Source: JBPRGH01 sp051418055 | GTDB lineage: Bacteria > Bacteroidota > Bacteroidia > Cytophagales > Cyclobacteriaceae | Direction: 5' to 3' | NCBI GenBank assembly: GCA_051418055.1 | Contig: JBPRGH010000154.1 | Coordinates: forward strand, 1-64,000 | Length of the DNA stretch: 64,000 nucleotides | Shown here: piece by piece, positions 34,952 through 44,324 of the stretch | Layout of the letters: each line of letters starts with the position of its first letter | Position numbering within the stretch: the stretch's first letter is position 1 | Made by a program: the position numbers and the translations under genes | The notes under the pieces: model-generated | The model's input: only the letters and a program-made list of their open reading frames with translations | What the model was told of the DNA's origin: nothing | The model's database searches: none

Positions 34952-36178
34952 ATGAAAGAATTATTACAAAAATTCGAGAATAAACGACCCGAAATAGTAT
35001 TTGAATGGCAGGATACCGAAACTGAAGCCGAAGGATGGGTAGTCATTAATTCGTTGAGAGGAGGGGCAGCTGGCGGAGGTACCAGGATGCGCCCGGGACT
35101 TGATAAGCGAGAAGTTGAATCGCTGGCTAAGACTATGGAGGTGAAATTCACAGTGTCAGGTCCGCCTATTGGAGGTGCAAAGTCAGGAATAAATTTTGAC
35201 CCTGCCGATCCACGTAAAGAAGGTGTTCTGGAAAGATGGTATAAAGCTGTAATGCCCCTCTTAAAATATTATTATGGCACAGGTGGCGATCTTAATGTTG
35301 ATGAAATAAAGGAAGTAATTCCCATTACGGAAGATTCCGGCATCTGGCACCCGCAGGAAGGAGTTTTTAAAGGGCATTTTCAACCTACAGAACCTCAGCT
35401 TATAAATCGTATAGGACAGCTTCGACTGGGAGTTATCAAAGTCATTGAAGATGAAAGCTATACCCCTTCTCTTAAAGCGAAATATACCATTGCCGACATG
35501 ATCACCGGGTATGGTGTGGCCGAGGCGGTAAGGCATTACTATAACTTATGGGGTGGAGAAATAAATAAAAAACGAGCTGTGATCCAGGGGTGGGGAAATG
35601 TCGGCGCTGCTGCGGGGTTTTTCCTTTCCCGGATGGGCGTAACCGTTGTTGGTATTATTGACAGGGAAGGAGGCATCTATAAAAAAGAAGGTTATTCACA
35701 GGATGAAATAAACACCTTGTTTTTAAACAGGGAAGGTAATAAACTGATAGCGCCAGATTTACAATCTTCAGATGAGATATATGAGACTATCTGGAAAGAT
35801 CCGTTCGAAATATTTATTCCAGCTGCTGCATCAAGATTAATAACAAAAGAGCAGGTTGAGAAAATGATAGAAAACAATGTGGAAGTAGTTTCCTGTGGTG
35901 CAAATGTACCTTTTGCAGATCCGGAGATCTTCTTTGGCTCTACAGGATTATTTGCCGATAACAACCTTTCCATTATACCTGATTTCATAGCTAACTGTGG
36001 AATGGCCAGGGTCTTTGCTTTTTTAATGGAAGATGAGGTAAATGTAGAGGATAAAGCTATTTTTGCTGATACTTCAAATTGTATTAAAGAGGCCTTAAAA
36101 AAAAGCTATAATAAAAATAGTTCTAAAAAAGGTATATCACAAAATTCATTTGAAATTGCCCTTGGTCAGCTTATGTAA
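34952..36178 (+). CDS. Glu/Leu/Phe/Val dehydrogenase family protein
   Basis: NAD(P)-dependent oxidative deamination of an amino acid. The dimerisation/catalytic domain shows GGAAGGGTRMRPG and PPIGGAKSGINFDPADP with the catalytic lysine; PPIGGAKSGI is the family hallmark. The Rossmann domain shows VIQGWGNVGAAAGFFLSRMG and IPAAASRLI. At 408 residues, with no Glu-specific N-terminal arm obvious, the substrate could be glutamate or a branched-chain amino acid. Start at the ATG at 34,952; an in-frame GTG six bases upstream is an alternative. Confidence 0.9.
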   Translation: MKELLQKFENKRPEIVFEWQDTETEAEGWVVINSLRGGAAGGGTRMRPGLDKREVESLAKTMEVKFTVSGPPIGGAKSGINFDPADPRKEGVLERWYKAVMPLLKYYYGTGGDLNVDEIKEVIPITEDSGIWHPQEGVFKGHFQPTEPQLINRIGQLRLGVIKVIEDESYTPSLKAKYTIADMITGYGVAEAVRHYYNLWGGEINKKRAVIQGWGNVGAAAGFFLSRMGVTVVGIIDREGGIYKKEGYSQDEINTLFLNREGNKLIAPDLQSSDEIYETIWKDPFEIFIPAAASRLITKEQVEKMIENNVEVVSCGANVPFADPEIFFGSTGLFADNNLSIIPDFIANCGMARVFAFLMEDEVNVEDKAIFADTSNCIKEALKKSYNKNSSKKGISQNSFEIALGQLM

Positions 36179-36298
36179 TTATATTACCAGTGAAAAAATT
36201 TTAAGCAAATGTTTGAACAACCATTTTAAAGTGGCAAGCTTTTTCATTTTATTTGCAAGGTTTAAAAGCGTGAGCTAGATTTATACTTCTTAATAAAA

Positions 36299-37792
36299 TT
36301 GTCGGTGAGTAAACTTTTTACTGTATTTATTTTTTCCATGTTACTCTGCTGTACTGGCAGCAGTATTTTTGCATCTCCGACCATAGAAGACCCCATTAAT
36401 ACAGAACTTATTGCTTCTAACGAACAGCCCGATGCGGAAGCACGACCTTTAGTGCCCTCGGAACATTTATCTGTTCCTGCGTGGATGATCTTTCCGTTTA
36501 TCTTACTTCTACTGATGATCGCTACAGGGCCATTATTTTATGAACATTTTTGGCATCACTATTATCCTCATATAGCCGTTTTACTAGCTGCTATTGTGGT
36601 GCTGTATTATATTTTTGCTATTCATAATGTCCATGCCCCCATTCATGCTCTTGCAGAATACGTGCAGTTTATTTCTCTTCTTGCTGCTCTGTATATTGCC
36701 AGTGGGGGAATTATGATAGATATCGATAAAGAATCAACACCTCTGGCAAATGTTGGCCTCCTGCTGATCGGATCCGTAATAGCTAATTTAATCGGGACTA
36801 CAGGAGCTTCAATGTTATTAATAAGACCTTTTATCCGCTTAAACAAAACCAGAATAAAACCTTATCATATTATATTTTTTATTTTCATGGTAAGTAATGT
36901 TGGCGGCTCACTAACCCCCATCGGAGATCCCCCACTATTTCTTGGTTTCCTAAAAGGGGTCCCATTCTTCTGGACGCTGGAGCATAATATATTTCCATGG
37001 ATTTTTGGGCTTATTATCTTAAGTATAATCTTCTATCTCTTTGACAGAAATAATAAAGCCAGTTATGAAATGGATGAAGAGCTTTCCTATACAGGGAAAG
37101 TAACACTAAAAGGCAGCCGTAATTTTTTATGGCTGTTAGTGGTGATTGGGGCTGTGTTCCTGGATCCCAATGTAATAGACTGGGTTCCGGCTATACATTA
37201 CCATGGACAGAAATTCTCGTTTTTAAGGGAGATCATTATGCTTACGGTAGCTTATTTATCATATCGATTTGCAAGTAAAGAGGCTATAAAAGGAAATGAG
37301 TTCAGCTTTGAACCTATTCGTGAGGTAGCATTTATTTTCGTTGGTATTTTTGGCACAATGATGCCTGCCCTTGAGCTTGTGGGAGAATTTGCTGCATCTG
37401 AAGAAGGTGTCAAATTCATTAACCATAATACATTGTACTGGGGAACAGGAATTTTATCAGGATTTCTTGATAATGCCCCGACCTATATAAATTTCCTTAC
37501 TGCAGCAATGGCAGCGCAGGGTGGAGAGATCTCTCAGCTACAGGATGTGCAGGCATTTGCCAGGGGAGATTTTAATAATTCAATTCTTATGCTTAAAGCC
37601 ATCTCTATTGCAGCTGTATTCTTTGGAGCTTTTACATATATTGGTAACGGGCCAAACTTTATGGTAAAATCTATTGCAGAGCAGATCGGTATTAAGATGC
37701 CTTCTTTCTTTGGATACATTATCAGATTTTCAATTCCATTTTTACTGCCATTATTATTACTTACCTGGTTGATCTTCTTTGCATTTGCATAA
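36299..37792 (+). CDS. nhaD: Sodium:proton antiporter, NhaD family
   Basis: Inner-membrane Na+/H+ antiporter of the NhaD/ion-transporter superfamily. A long signal-like N-terminus is followed by about a dozen membrane segments. Typical motifs are GGIMIDIDKESTPLANVGLLLIGS, GTTGASMLLIRP, VSNVGGSLTPIGDPPLFLGFLKG and SGFLDNAPTYINF. The paired GGSLTPIGDPPL and FLDNAPTYINF re-entrant motifs identify the family. The start is uncertain (TTG at 36,299, or GTG at 36,305); no clear ribosome site is visible. Its presence beside an Na+-NQR subunit elsewhere in the window suggests sodium-based energetics. Confidence 0.9.
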   Translation: MSVSKLFTVFIFSMLLCCTGSSIFASPTIEDPINTELIASNEQPDAEARPLVPSEHLSVPAWMIFPFILLLLMIATGPLFYEHFWHHYYPHIAVLLAAIVVLYYIFAIHNVHAPIHALAEYVQFISLLAALYIASGGIMIDIDKESTPLANVGLLLIGSVIANLIGTTGASMLLIRPFIRLNKTRIKPYHIIFFIFMVSNVGGSLTPIGDPPLFLGFLKGVPFFWTLEHNIFPWIFGLIILSIIFYLFDRNNKASYEMDEELSYTGKVTLKGSRNFLWLLVVIGAVFLDPNVIDWVPAIHYHGQKFSFLREIIMLTVAYLSYRFASKEAIKGNEFSFEPIREVAFIFVGIFGTMMPALELVGEFAASEEGVKFINHNTLYWGTGILSGFLDNAPTYINFLTAAMAAQGGEISQLQDVQAFARGDFNNSILMLKAISIAAVFFGAFTYIGNGPNFMVKSIAEQIGIKMPSFFGYIIRFSIPFLLPLLLLTWLIFFAFA

Positions 37793-37808
37793 AGAGGAGT
37801 GGGTTTTA

Positions 37809-37864
37809 AGTTTAAAGTTCCATGTTGAGAGTATGAAGGTGTCGCTGCAAGCTACACATGGAGA
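37809..37864 (+). repeat. Direct repeat copy 1 (about 56 bp)
   Basis: Starts AGTTTAAAGTTCCATG and continues to CATGGAGA. It matches the copy at 38,048-38,103 with few differences and flanks the inverted-repeat element between them. Confidence 0.7.
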
Positions 37865-37897
37865 AATTATTTACTTTCCCAAAAACCAAAAATCATA

Positions 37898-38025
37898 GTC
37901 ATTTCGAACATAGCGTGCCTAAGCCAAGTCATTTAAAACTACAGTTTGCGTAGAGAGAAATCTTACTCTTTTTATAGCACATACTGCTAATCGAGCAGTA
38001 AGATCTCTCCTATCGTCGAGATGAC
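37898..38025. repeat. REP/MITE-like inverted-repeat element, about 128 bp
   Basis: Ends in an imperfect terminal inverted repeat GTCATTTCGA/TCGAGATGAC. Inner arms GAGAGAAATCTTACT and CAGTAAGATCTCTCC also pair. The GTCATTTCGA...AGAAATCTT text is a familiar repetitive palindrome of Bacteroidota genomes. No ORF inside. It is the main content of the 430-base gap after nhaD. Confidence 0.65.
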
Positions 38026-38047
38026 CGGGAGGGGGCTCTATGTTTAA

Positions 38048-38103
38048 AGTTTAAAGTTCCATGTTGAGAGAATGAAGGTGTAGCGGCAAGTTATATCTGG
38101 AGA
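38048..38103 (+). repeat. Direct repeat copy 2 (about 56 bp)
   Basis: Second copy of the sequence at 37,809-37,864, starting AGTTTAAAGTTCCATG. Together they bracket the MITE-like element. Confidence 0.7.
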
Positions 38104-38222
38104 TGTAATAAAAAGGCAAATTTTGATTTACTTCAAATTATAAAATTTTGTATTATTGATATTGCAGTCAGCCAATAATTTCCTGTAAACCTGGAGAGCC
38201 TCTTTTTTGAAAAGGGGCTTTC

Positions 38223-38585
38223 TTAATTTAAGAGCCTGCGCACCGCCTGAATTAGATCGTCAGTAGCACAAGGTTTTTTAAGATAAAGATCAGCCTCTAA
38301 TCGTAATGCCTTACGGATATACTCCTGCTCTGACTGTCCGGATAAAACAATAATTGGGAGATTTTTATCTACTGTTTTAACATAGGATATCATTTCAAAG
38401 CCATTCATTTCCTTCATCATCAAATCGGTGATAACCAAGTCTACACCATCATTCTGAAGGTATCTAGCAGCCTGATAACCATCGGTAGCTTTTAATACTT
38501 CATACCCCTCCATTTTTAGAATATTTTCCACTTCCTCTAAAAGGGCGGCTATATCATCTATAATGAGGATCTTTTTTTTATTCAT
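38223..38585 (-). CDS. Single-domain response regulator (receiver only)
   Basis: A 120-residue CheY-like receiver with no output domain. Acidic pocket IIDDIAAL, phosphoacceptor Asp in VDLVITDLMM (about residue 53), conserved Thr/Ser in IVLSGQ, and Lys in LYLKKPC near the C-terminus are all present. No sensor kinase is adjacent, so the partner is unknown. It may act by protein interaction, as CheY-type proteins do. Confidence 0.92.
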   Translation of the reverse strand: MNKKKILIIDDIAALLEEVENILKMEGYEVLKATDGYQAARYLQNDGVDLVITDLMMKEMNGFEMISYVKTVDKNLPIIVLSGQSEQEYIRKALRLEADLYLKKPCATDDLIQAVRRLLN

Positions 38586-38719
38586 TGATATCAGAAAAAT
38601 TAAAACCGGGCAGAATTAAACAGGGGTTAAAATTCCAGGCTTCATGTAAAATTATGAAAGCCGCTTAAAAAAGCAATTACCATTATAAGATAAGTTCTTA
38701 AGCAAGCCTGTCATTAAAC

Positions 38720-38752
38720 AAAAAAAGCGGAGCATAAACCCCGCTTTTTTTT
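38720..38752 (-). terminator. Terminator of clpC
   Basis: Stem AAAAAAAGCGG/CCGCTTTTTTT with a 10-nt loop, about 20 bases after the clpC stop on its strand, followed by a T-run in the leftward direction. Confidence 0.88.
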
Positions 38753-38769
38753 GCGCTATATTCTAAAGA

Positions 38770-41337
38770 TTATTTTTTATCCTTTTTCTCTTCCTTCTCT
38801 TCTTTCTTTCCTTTTCCGCCACCACCTTTAGGTTTCTTAACCTTCATAGTAAGCTCTTCGCTCTTACCGTCATGGTCAGCTACAATAGTGCCACCCTCCT
38901 GAATATCTCCTTTAAGGATCTCTTCAGCTACAGGATCTTCCAGATATTTCTGAACTGCTCTGTTTAGTGGCCTTGCACCATACTGCGGATCATAACCTTT
39001 TTCTGCAAGGAAATCTTTTGCTTTGGTCGTCAGCTCAACATCATAACCTAATGCTTTTATCCTTACAAACAAACGCTCTAATGTCAGGTCGATGATCTTA
39101 TGAATATCTTCACGTTCAAGGCTATTAAAGACAATAACATCATCCAGACGATTTAAGAACTCAGGGCTGAAAGCTTTTTTCAAAGCACTCTGAATTGTTG
39201 ATCGCATAACCTCGTCCCCATTTTTTCTAGGGCCGGCAGCAAAACCAATTCCTGCACCGAAATCCTTAAGATCTCTAACACCGATATTTGAGGTCATAAT
39301 GATAATAGTATTTCTAAAATCTACTCTACGGCCAAGGCCATCAGTTAGGATACCATCATCAAGCACCTGCAACAGGATATTGAATACATCCGGGTGCGCT
39401 TTTTCAATCTCATCGAGCAGGACTACACTATAAGGTTTACGACGTACTTTCTCAGTAAGCTGTCCACCCTCTTCGTAACCAACATAGCCCGGAGGCGCTC
39501 CAACAAGCCTTGATACGGAGAATTTCTCCATATACTCACTCATATCAATTCTGATCAGTGCTTCCTCTTTATCAAACAGATGAGTAGCCAATACTTTGGC
39601 AAGCTCTGTTTTACCAACACCTGTTGGCCCAAGGAATATAAAACTACCAATCGGTTTCTTAGGATCTTTTAATCCGACCCTCGTACGCTGTATTGCTTTA
39701 ACAAGTTTTTTAATAGCATCATCCTGGCCAATAACCTTTTCATTAAGCTCACCGCCCATACCTAAAAGCTTATTGCTTTCTTTCTGTGCAATACGGTGGG
39801 TAGGAATACCTGTCATCATAGCGATAACATCTGCTACACTTTCTTCATCGACAGTATATCTTTTTGTTTTGGTTTCCTCTTCCCAGGCCTCTTTAGCGCT
39901 ATCAAGCTCATCAAGAAGTTTTTTCTCTTTATCTCTCAGCTGTGCCGCCTCCTCATATTTCTGGCTGCGAACAACTTTATTTTTCTCTTCTTTAATATCT
40001 TCAATTGCTGCTTCCAGCTTAATGATATTATCAGGAACATGTATATTATTCAGGTGCACACGTGCTCCTGCTTCATCCATCACATCAATTGCTTTATCCG
40101 GTAAATACCTGTCGCTTATATATCTGTCGGATAATTTAACGCAAGCGTCAATAGCCTCTTTTGTATAATTCACATGATGGTGCTGCTCATACCTATCTTT
40201 GATGTTATCAAGGATCTGAATTGTTTCTTCAGGGGTTGTAGAATCGATCATCACCATCTGGAAACGACGTGCTAAAGCACCATCTTTCTCTATATACTGA
40301 CGATATTCATCAAGAGTAGTAGCTCCAATACACTGAATTTCACCACGTGCAAGAGCCGGCTTAAACATGTTAGAGGCATCCAGCGAGCCTGAGGCTCCCC
40401 CTGCTCCAACAATAGTATGAAGCTCATCAATGAATAAGATGACATCGGGAGATTTCTCCAGCTCATTCATAACCGCCTTCATGCGCTCTTCAAACTGACC
40501 GCGATATTTTGTCCCTGCCACTAATGAGGCAAGATCAAGGGTTACTACACGTTTCCCGAATAATACACGGCTTACTTTTTTCTGAATGATACGTAAAGCG
40601 AGCCCTTCAGCAATAGCTGTTTTACCAACACCGGGCTCTCCTATTAGGATCGGGTTGTTTTTCTTTCTACGGCTCAGGATCTGAGCTACACGCTCAATTT
40701 CCTTCTCCCTACCAACGATAGGGTCCAGTTTATCTTCCTCAGCAAGCTTAGTAAGGTCTCTTCCGAAATTATCCAGTACCGGAGTACGGGTTTTTTCAGT
40801 ACCTTTTTTCTCTTTGCCGCCTCCACCGCCGGAGCCTCCCCCAAAAATCCTGGAGGTTTCTTCATCCGGATCATCAGTATCTGAGCTGGCCTGTGGGCTT
40901 TCTTTTTGATACTCTAATAATTCTTTCACGACATCGTAGGTTACATCAAACTTATTCATAATTTGCGTAGCCAGATTATCGCTGTCCCTTAATATCGATA
41001 GCAGCAAATGCTCCGTACCGATAAGCTGACTTTTAAATATTTTAGCTTCAAGATATGTGATCTTCAATACCTTCTCTGACTGTCTTGTCAAAGGTATATT
41101 AGCAAGATTTTTCACTTCATGAGTAGCTGTACCTTTAGATACTTTTTCAACAGCCTCTCTTAATTCATCCAGAGAAACCCCCAATTTCTTTAACAGGCTA
41201 ACAGCCACACCCTCACCTTCGCGAATCATACCAAGAAGCAAATGTTCAGTCCCTATATAATCATGCCCAAGACGAAGAGCTTCCTCGCGGCTAAGGCTAA
41301 TAACTTCTTTTACTCTATTTGAAAATTTAGCTTCCAT
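38770..41337 (-). CDS. clpC: ClpC-type AAA+ unfoldase
   Basis: Unfolds proteins for the ClpP protease or for disaggregation. N-terminal Clp repeats (residues about 1-145), then a Gly-rich linker (GGGSGGGGGKEKK). The first AAA+ module has Walker A GEPGVGKT and LFIDELHTIVGAG. A UVR-type coiled middle region (RSQKYEEAAQLRDKEKKLLDEL) marks it as ClpC rather than ClpB. The second AAA+ module has GPTGVGKT and VVLLDEIEKAHPD. The C-terminus is an unusual Lys/Glu/Gly-rich tail (GGGGKGKKEEKEEKKDKK). 855 residues. clpP is not in the window. Confidence 0.95.
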   Translation of the reverse strand: MEAKFSNRVKEVISLSREEALRLGHDYIGTEHLLLGMIREGEGVAVSLLKKLGVSLDELREAVEKVSKGTATHEVKNLANIPLTRQSEKVLKITYLEAKIFKSQLIGTEHLLLSILRDSDNLATQIMNKFDVTYDVVKELLEYQKESPQASSDTDDPDEETSRIFGGGSGGGGGKEKKGTEKTRTPVLDNFGRDLTKLAEEDKLDPIVGREKEIERVAQILSRRKKNNPILIGEPGVGKTAIAEGLALRIIQKKVSRVLFGKRVVTLDLASLVAGTKYRGQFEERMKAVMNELEKSPDVILFIDELHTIVGAGGASGSLDASNMFKPALARGEIQCIGATTLDEYRQYIEKDGALARRFQMVMIDSTTPEETIQILDNIKDRYEQHHHVNYTKEAIDACVKLSDRYISDRYLPDKAIDVMDEAGARVHLNNIHVPDNIIKLEAAIEDIKEEKNKVVRSQKYEEAAQLRDKEKKLLDELDSAKEAWEEETKTKRYTVDEESVADVIAMMTGIPTHRIAQKESNKLLGMGGELNEKVIGQDDAIKKLVKAIQRTRVGLKDPKKPIGSFIFLGPTGVGKTELAKVLATHLFDKEEALIRIDMSEYMEKFSVSRLVGAPPGYVGYEEGGQLTEKVRRKPYSVVLLDEIEKAHPDVFNILLQVLDDGILTDGLGRRVDFRNTIIIMTSNIGVRDLKDFGAGIGFAAGPRKNGDEVMRSTIQSALKKAFSPEFLNRLDDVIVFNSLEREDIHKIIDLTLERLFVRIKALGYDVELTTKAKDFLAEKGYDPQYGARPLNRAVQKYLEDPVAEEILKGDIQEGGTIVADHDGKSEELTMKVKKPKGGGGKGKKEEKEEKKDKK

Positions 41338-41463
41338 AAATAATTCCTTCCCTTATGGTATATGTAAATGTAATAATTCTTTATTTCGTACTGTGAAATA
41401 TATGCAATTTTATTAGTATTTCAACGATCTTATTTCAGTAAAAGTTTAAACAGGTTTTTCAAT

Positions 41464-42090
41464 TTATTCTTTATGAATGGATTTAGTAACAATACCTCCT
41501 GCTGTCGGACCCTCACAAAATATCAGATCAAGCACACTTAGGTTAGCCTCAAAGTTTGAGCCAAAAATTTGAGGATATTCTTTTGGTTTATAGAAAGGTC
41601 GGCCAGTATACCTTTGTTTGGGTGAAATTATCGATCTGAGATCCTGAATATTTTCCGGCACATTTTTTTCATAGGTTTTAGTGTAGGAAATATTCACATC
41701 TAAATTCAACAGTTTAAGACACAATGTCAGTAATTGTTTATTTAGCTGATAAAGATATTCCGGCCTGTTAAAAAAGATATTTTTAAAATCTTCGGCAAAA
41801 TATATATAAAAAGGAGCATTGGCATATGCCGAATTTACAGAACGCCATAAATGATTTACCCAGTCAGGCTCATAACTTATACGAACATTTTTAAATGCAG
41901 TATGATTTCCGGCAATTACAGGGATTGATAACCGCTCTACTTTGTTGGCTCCCCGAATATAACACCGGTTGCGATAGGTCTGCTTTTCATAATGTTCATT
42001 CAGCTCAAGGTGTACTTTTTCTGCTACCGCCAAACATGTAAAATATTCAATAGGTGGCAGGAATTGAAGGTCAATAATTATTTCCTTCAT
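41464..42090 (-). CDS. WbqC family protein
   Basis: A 208-residue protein of the WbqC family, named after an O-antigen cluster gene. Visible family landmarks are LQFLPPIEYF, RCYIRGANKVERLSIPV, DWVNHLWRSVNSAYANAPFY and QRYTGRPFYKPKEYPQIF. The exact reaction is not established. The start overlaps the upstream YciO-type gene's stop by one base (TAATG), so the two are coupled. It may act in surface polysaccharide or peptidoglycan sugar chemistry; that is inference. Confidence 0.85.
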   Translation of the reverse strand: MKEIIIDLQFLPPIEYFTCLAVAEKVHLELNEHYEKQTYRNRCYIRGANKVERLSIPVIAGNHTAFKNVRISYEPDWVNHLWRSVNSAYANAPFYIYFAEDFKNIFFNRPEYLYQLNKQLLTLCLKLLNLDVNISYTKTYEKNVPENIQDLRSIISPKQRYTGRPFYKPKEYPQIFGSNFEANLSVLDLIFCEGPTAGGIVTKSIHKE

Positions 42091-42722
42091 TAATAATACT
42101 GCTCTATCTCACCTAATCCCTGTCTGATCACTTCAAATTGAGATCCTGTACAATCGACTACCGTAGAAGGGATATTACCGCCGTAACCACCATCCACAAC
42201 AAGGTCGGCCTGATGCTTAAATTCTTCATATATTACTTCCGGGTCAGTAGTATACTCAAGAATTTCGTCATCGTCCTTCAGAGATGTGGTAACTATAGGG
42301 CTTCCCAGTTTTTCTACAATTTGCAGCGGGATTGGATGATTTGGAATACGTATACCTACCGTTTTTTTATTGGTGCCAAATAGTTTGGGAACATTGCTGC
42401 TGGATTCAACTATAAAGGTGAATGGTCCAGGTAGTGCCTTTTTTAATAGCTTAAATACGGGAGTATTCAGCTGCTTTACATATTCAGAGATCTGGCTGAG
42501 GTCACTACATATAAAAGATAGATTGAAATGCTTCGGATTTTTCTCTCCTTTCATTTTCATGATCCTGTCTACAGCTCTTTTATCATGCAGGTTACAACCA
42601 ATTCCATAGACAGTATCAGTAGGATAAATGATCACACCTCCCTCACGAAGGACCTCCACTACTCTTTCAATTTTCTTTTGCTGCGGGTTTTCCGGATTAA
42701 TTTTTAAAAGTTCTGCTGCCAT
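42090..42722 (-). CDS. YciO-type L-threonylcarbamoyladenylate synthase family protein
   Basis: YrdC-domain protein that binds RNA/nucleotide and is related to the enzyme making threonylcarbamoyl-AMP for tRNA t6A37. It fits the YciO subgroup: INPENPQQ start, GGVIIYPTDTVYGIGC, FNLSFICSDLSQISEY, PGPFTFIVESS, KKTVGIRIPNHPI and SPIVTTSLKDDD. YciO proteins show only weak synthase activity in vitro, and a dedicated TsaC may exist elsewhere. At 210 residues it has no Sua5 C-terminal domain. Confidence 0.88.
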   Translation of the reverse strand: MAAELLKINPENPQQKKIERVVEVLREGGVIIYPTDTVYGIGCNLHDKRAVDRIMKMKGEKNPKHFNLSFICSDLSQISEYVKQLNTPVFKLLKKALPGPFTFIVESSSNVPKLFGTNKKTVGIRIPNHPIPLQIVEKLGSPIVTTSLKDDDEILEYTTDPEVIYEEFKHQADLVVDGGYGGNIPSTVVDCTGSQFEVIRQGLGEIEQYY

Positions 42723-42818
42723 AACATTTTCTTTATCAAATATTAAGAAATTTTTTATTGTTAGTAAAAAGATTGCACAATAATCTGCAAGAACAAACCT
42801 TTATTACCTAAAACAATG

Positions 42819-42846
42819 TTGACTTTGCTGTAGATGTTTACTTTTG
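42819..42846 (+). promoter_or_regulatory. mltG: Promoter of mltG
   Basis: TTG at 42,819-42,821 and TACTTTTG (consensus TAnnTTTG) at 42,839-42,846. Transcription would start near 42,852, which supports the ATG at 42,865 as the mltG start and rules out the in-frame TTG at 42,844. Confidence 0.6.
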
Positions 42847-42864
42847 CAGATATTTTTTATTAAG

Positions 42865-43917
42865 ATGAGGAAGAAAAAGATACTTGTAATTTTTTTATTG
42901 CTATTCACTATCCTGCTGTCTTCTTTTGGATTTTATGCTTATCAGATCATTTATTCACCGAATATCCTGGTAGACAAGAAGGAAGAGGTTTTTATTATTC
43001 CGAAAGATGCCACATTTAAGGATGTTCAGAATAAGCTATTTGAACGTGATATCGTACAGGACCTGGTATCCTTTAGCATGCTCGCCAAAATGATGAATTA
43101 TCATGAGAATGTAAGGTATGGAAGGTATAAGCTACAGCCTAATATGACCAACATCCAGGCTATCCGGTTATTAAGGTTAGGACAGGAAGAAGCCGTAAAT
43201 ATTACGTTCAATAATGTTCGTTTAAAAGAGGGCCTTGCAAAAAAGATCACACGCAATATTGCCGTGGAGCCTGAAGGATTTCTACAGGCATTAAATGAAT
43301 ATGCAGAAAATAATGAGCATGGTTTTAATAAACATAACGTCATCAGCATGTTTATCCCAAATACCTATCAGGTAAATTATTTCGTAACTCCTGAGCAGCT
43401 GATCGAGCGCATGCATATGGAATATCAAAAGTTCTGGAATGAGGAACGCAAGGCAAAGGCAGTAGCACTGGACCTGACACCGCAGGAAGTCTCTACTTTA
43501 GCTTCCATTGTCCAGGCCGAAAGTATCAAGCGCTCTGAAAGCGCCACAATTGCAGGATTATATCTTAACAGGCTGGAGCGTGGAATACCCCTACAGGCAG
43601 ATCCCACGCTGGTATTTGCTACCGGAGACTTTACAATAAAAAGAGTTTTGAATGTACATAAGGAGATCGATTCACCTTACAATACCTATAAATATCGCGG
43701 CCTTCCTCCGGGACCTATTAATATGCCCTCAATACATAATATAGATGCTGTTTTAAATCCTGAAGACCATCAATATCTTTATATGGTTGCGAAAGAAGAT
43801 TTTAGTGGTTATCATTATTTTTCAAAAACATTGTCAGAGCACCTGAGAAAAGCTAAAAAATACCAGGAGAATTTAACCCGGGAGCAGCGTAAAGCACGAC
43901 AGTCCCTTCAGAATTAA
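42865..43917 (+). CDS. mltG: Endolytic transglycosylase MltG (YceG-like)
   Basis: Inner-membrane enzyme that cleaves nascent glycan strands and sets their length. An N-terminal anchor (ILVIFLLLFTILLSSFGFY) is followed by a LysM-like region, then the YceG catalytic domain with STLASIVQAESIKRSESATIAGLYLNRL (containing the catalytic Glu in QAES), LQADPTLVFATGDF, YNTYKYRGLPPGPINMPS and DAVLNPEDHQYLYMVAKEDFSGYHYFSKT. Length (350) is standard. Its stop overlaps the thioesterase start by one base (TAATG). Confidence 0.94.
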   Translation: MRKKKILVIFLLLFTILLSSFGFYAYQIIYSPNILVDKKEEVFIIPKDATFKDVQNKLFERDIVQDLVSFSMLAKMMNYHENVRYGRYKLQPNMTNIQAIRLLRLGQEEAVNITFNNVRLKEGLAKKITRNIAVEPEGFLQALNEYAENNEHGFNKHNVISMFIPNTYQVNYFVTPEQLIERMHMEYQKFWNEERKAKAVALDLTPQEVSTLASIVQAESIKRSESATIAGLYLNRLERGIPLQADPTLVFATGDFTIKRVLNVHKEIDSPYNTYKYRGLPPGPINMPSIHNIDAVLNPEDHQYLYMVAKEDFSGYHYFSKTLSEHLRKAKKYQENLTREQRKARQSLQN

Positions 43918-44324
43918 TGTACGTCAGCAAAACTAATATACGTGTAAGATATGCTGAAACTGACCAGATGGGTTATGTTTATTATGGCAACTATGCCACG
44001 TATTATGAGGTGGGCAGAGTTGAAAGTATAAGGCAGCTGGGTATGACTTACCGATCACTTGAAGAGGAGGGTGTAATGATGCCGGTGCTGGAAAATCACA
44101 GTAAGTATATCCAGCCGGCAAAGTATGACGAACTACTGACTATTAAGACTACCATAAAAGAATTGCCGGGCGTGAAAATTAATTTTTTTTATGAGATCTT
44201 TAATGAAGAAAACCGGCTGATCCATGAAGGGCAAACTGTTTTGGTTTTTATAAATATGGAAACCGGCCGCCCCTGCCGATCTCCGGAGAGAATGCAAAAG
44301 TTGTTGCGACCATACTTTGAGTGA
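43917..44324 (+). CDS. Acyl-CoA thioesterase, YbgC/FadM hotdog family
   Basis: A 135-residue hotdog-fold thioesterase. The active-site pattern YAETDQMGYVYYGNYATYYEVGRVE is split across the first strand and helix: Asp in TDQMGYVYYGNY is the catalytic residue of the 4HBT family, and VLVFINMETGRP is the last strand pair. It hydrolyses acyl-CoA or acyl-ACP, chain length unknown. It is translationally coupled to both mltG and the YihY gene, suggesting an envelope/lipid role. Confidence 0.9.
   Translation: MYVSKTNIRVRYAETDQMGYVYYGNYATYYEVGRVESIRQLGMTYRSLEEEGVMMPVLENHSKYIQPAKYDELLTIKTTIKELPGVKINFFYEIFNEENRLIHEGQTVLVFINMETGRPCRSPERMQKLLRPYFE

Noticed and set aside
39596..40168. 190-residue plus-strand ORF inside clpC
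   Set aside because: Ser/Leu-rich shadow antisense to a strongly conserved ClpC coding region.
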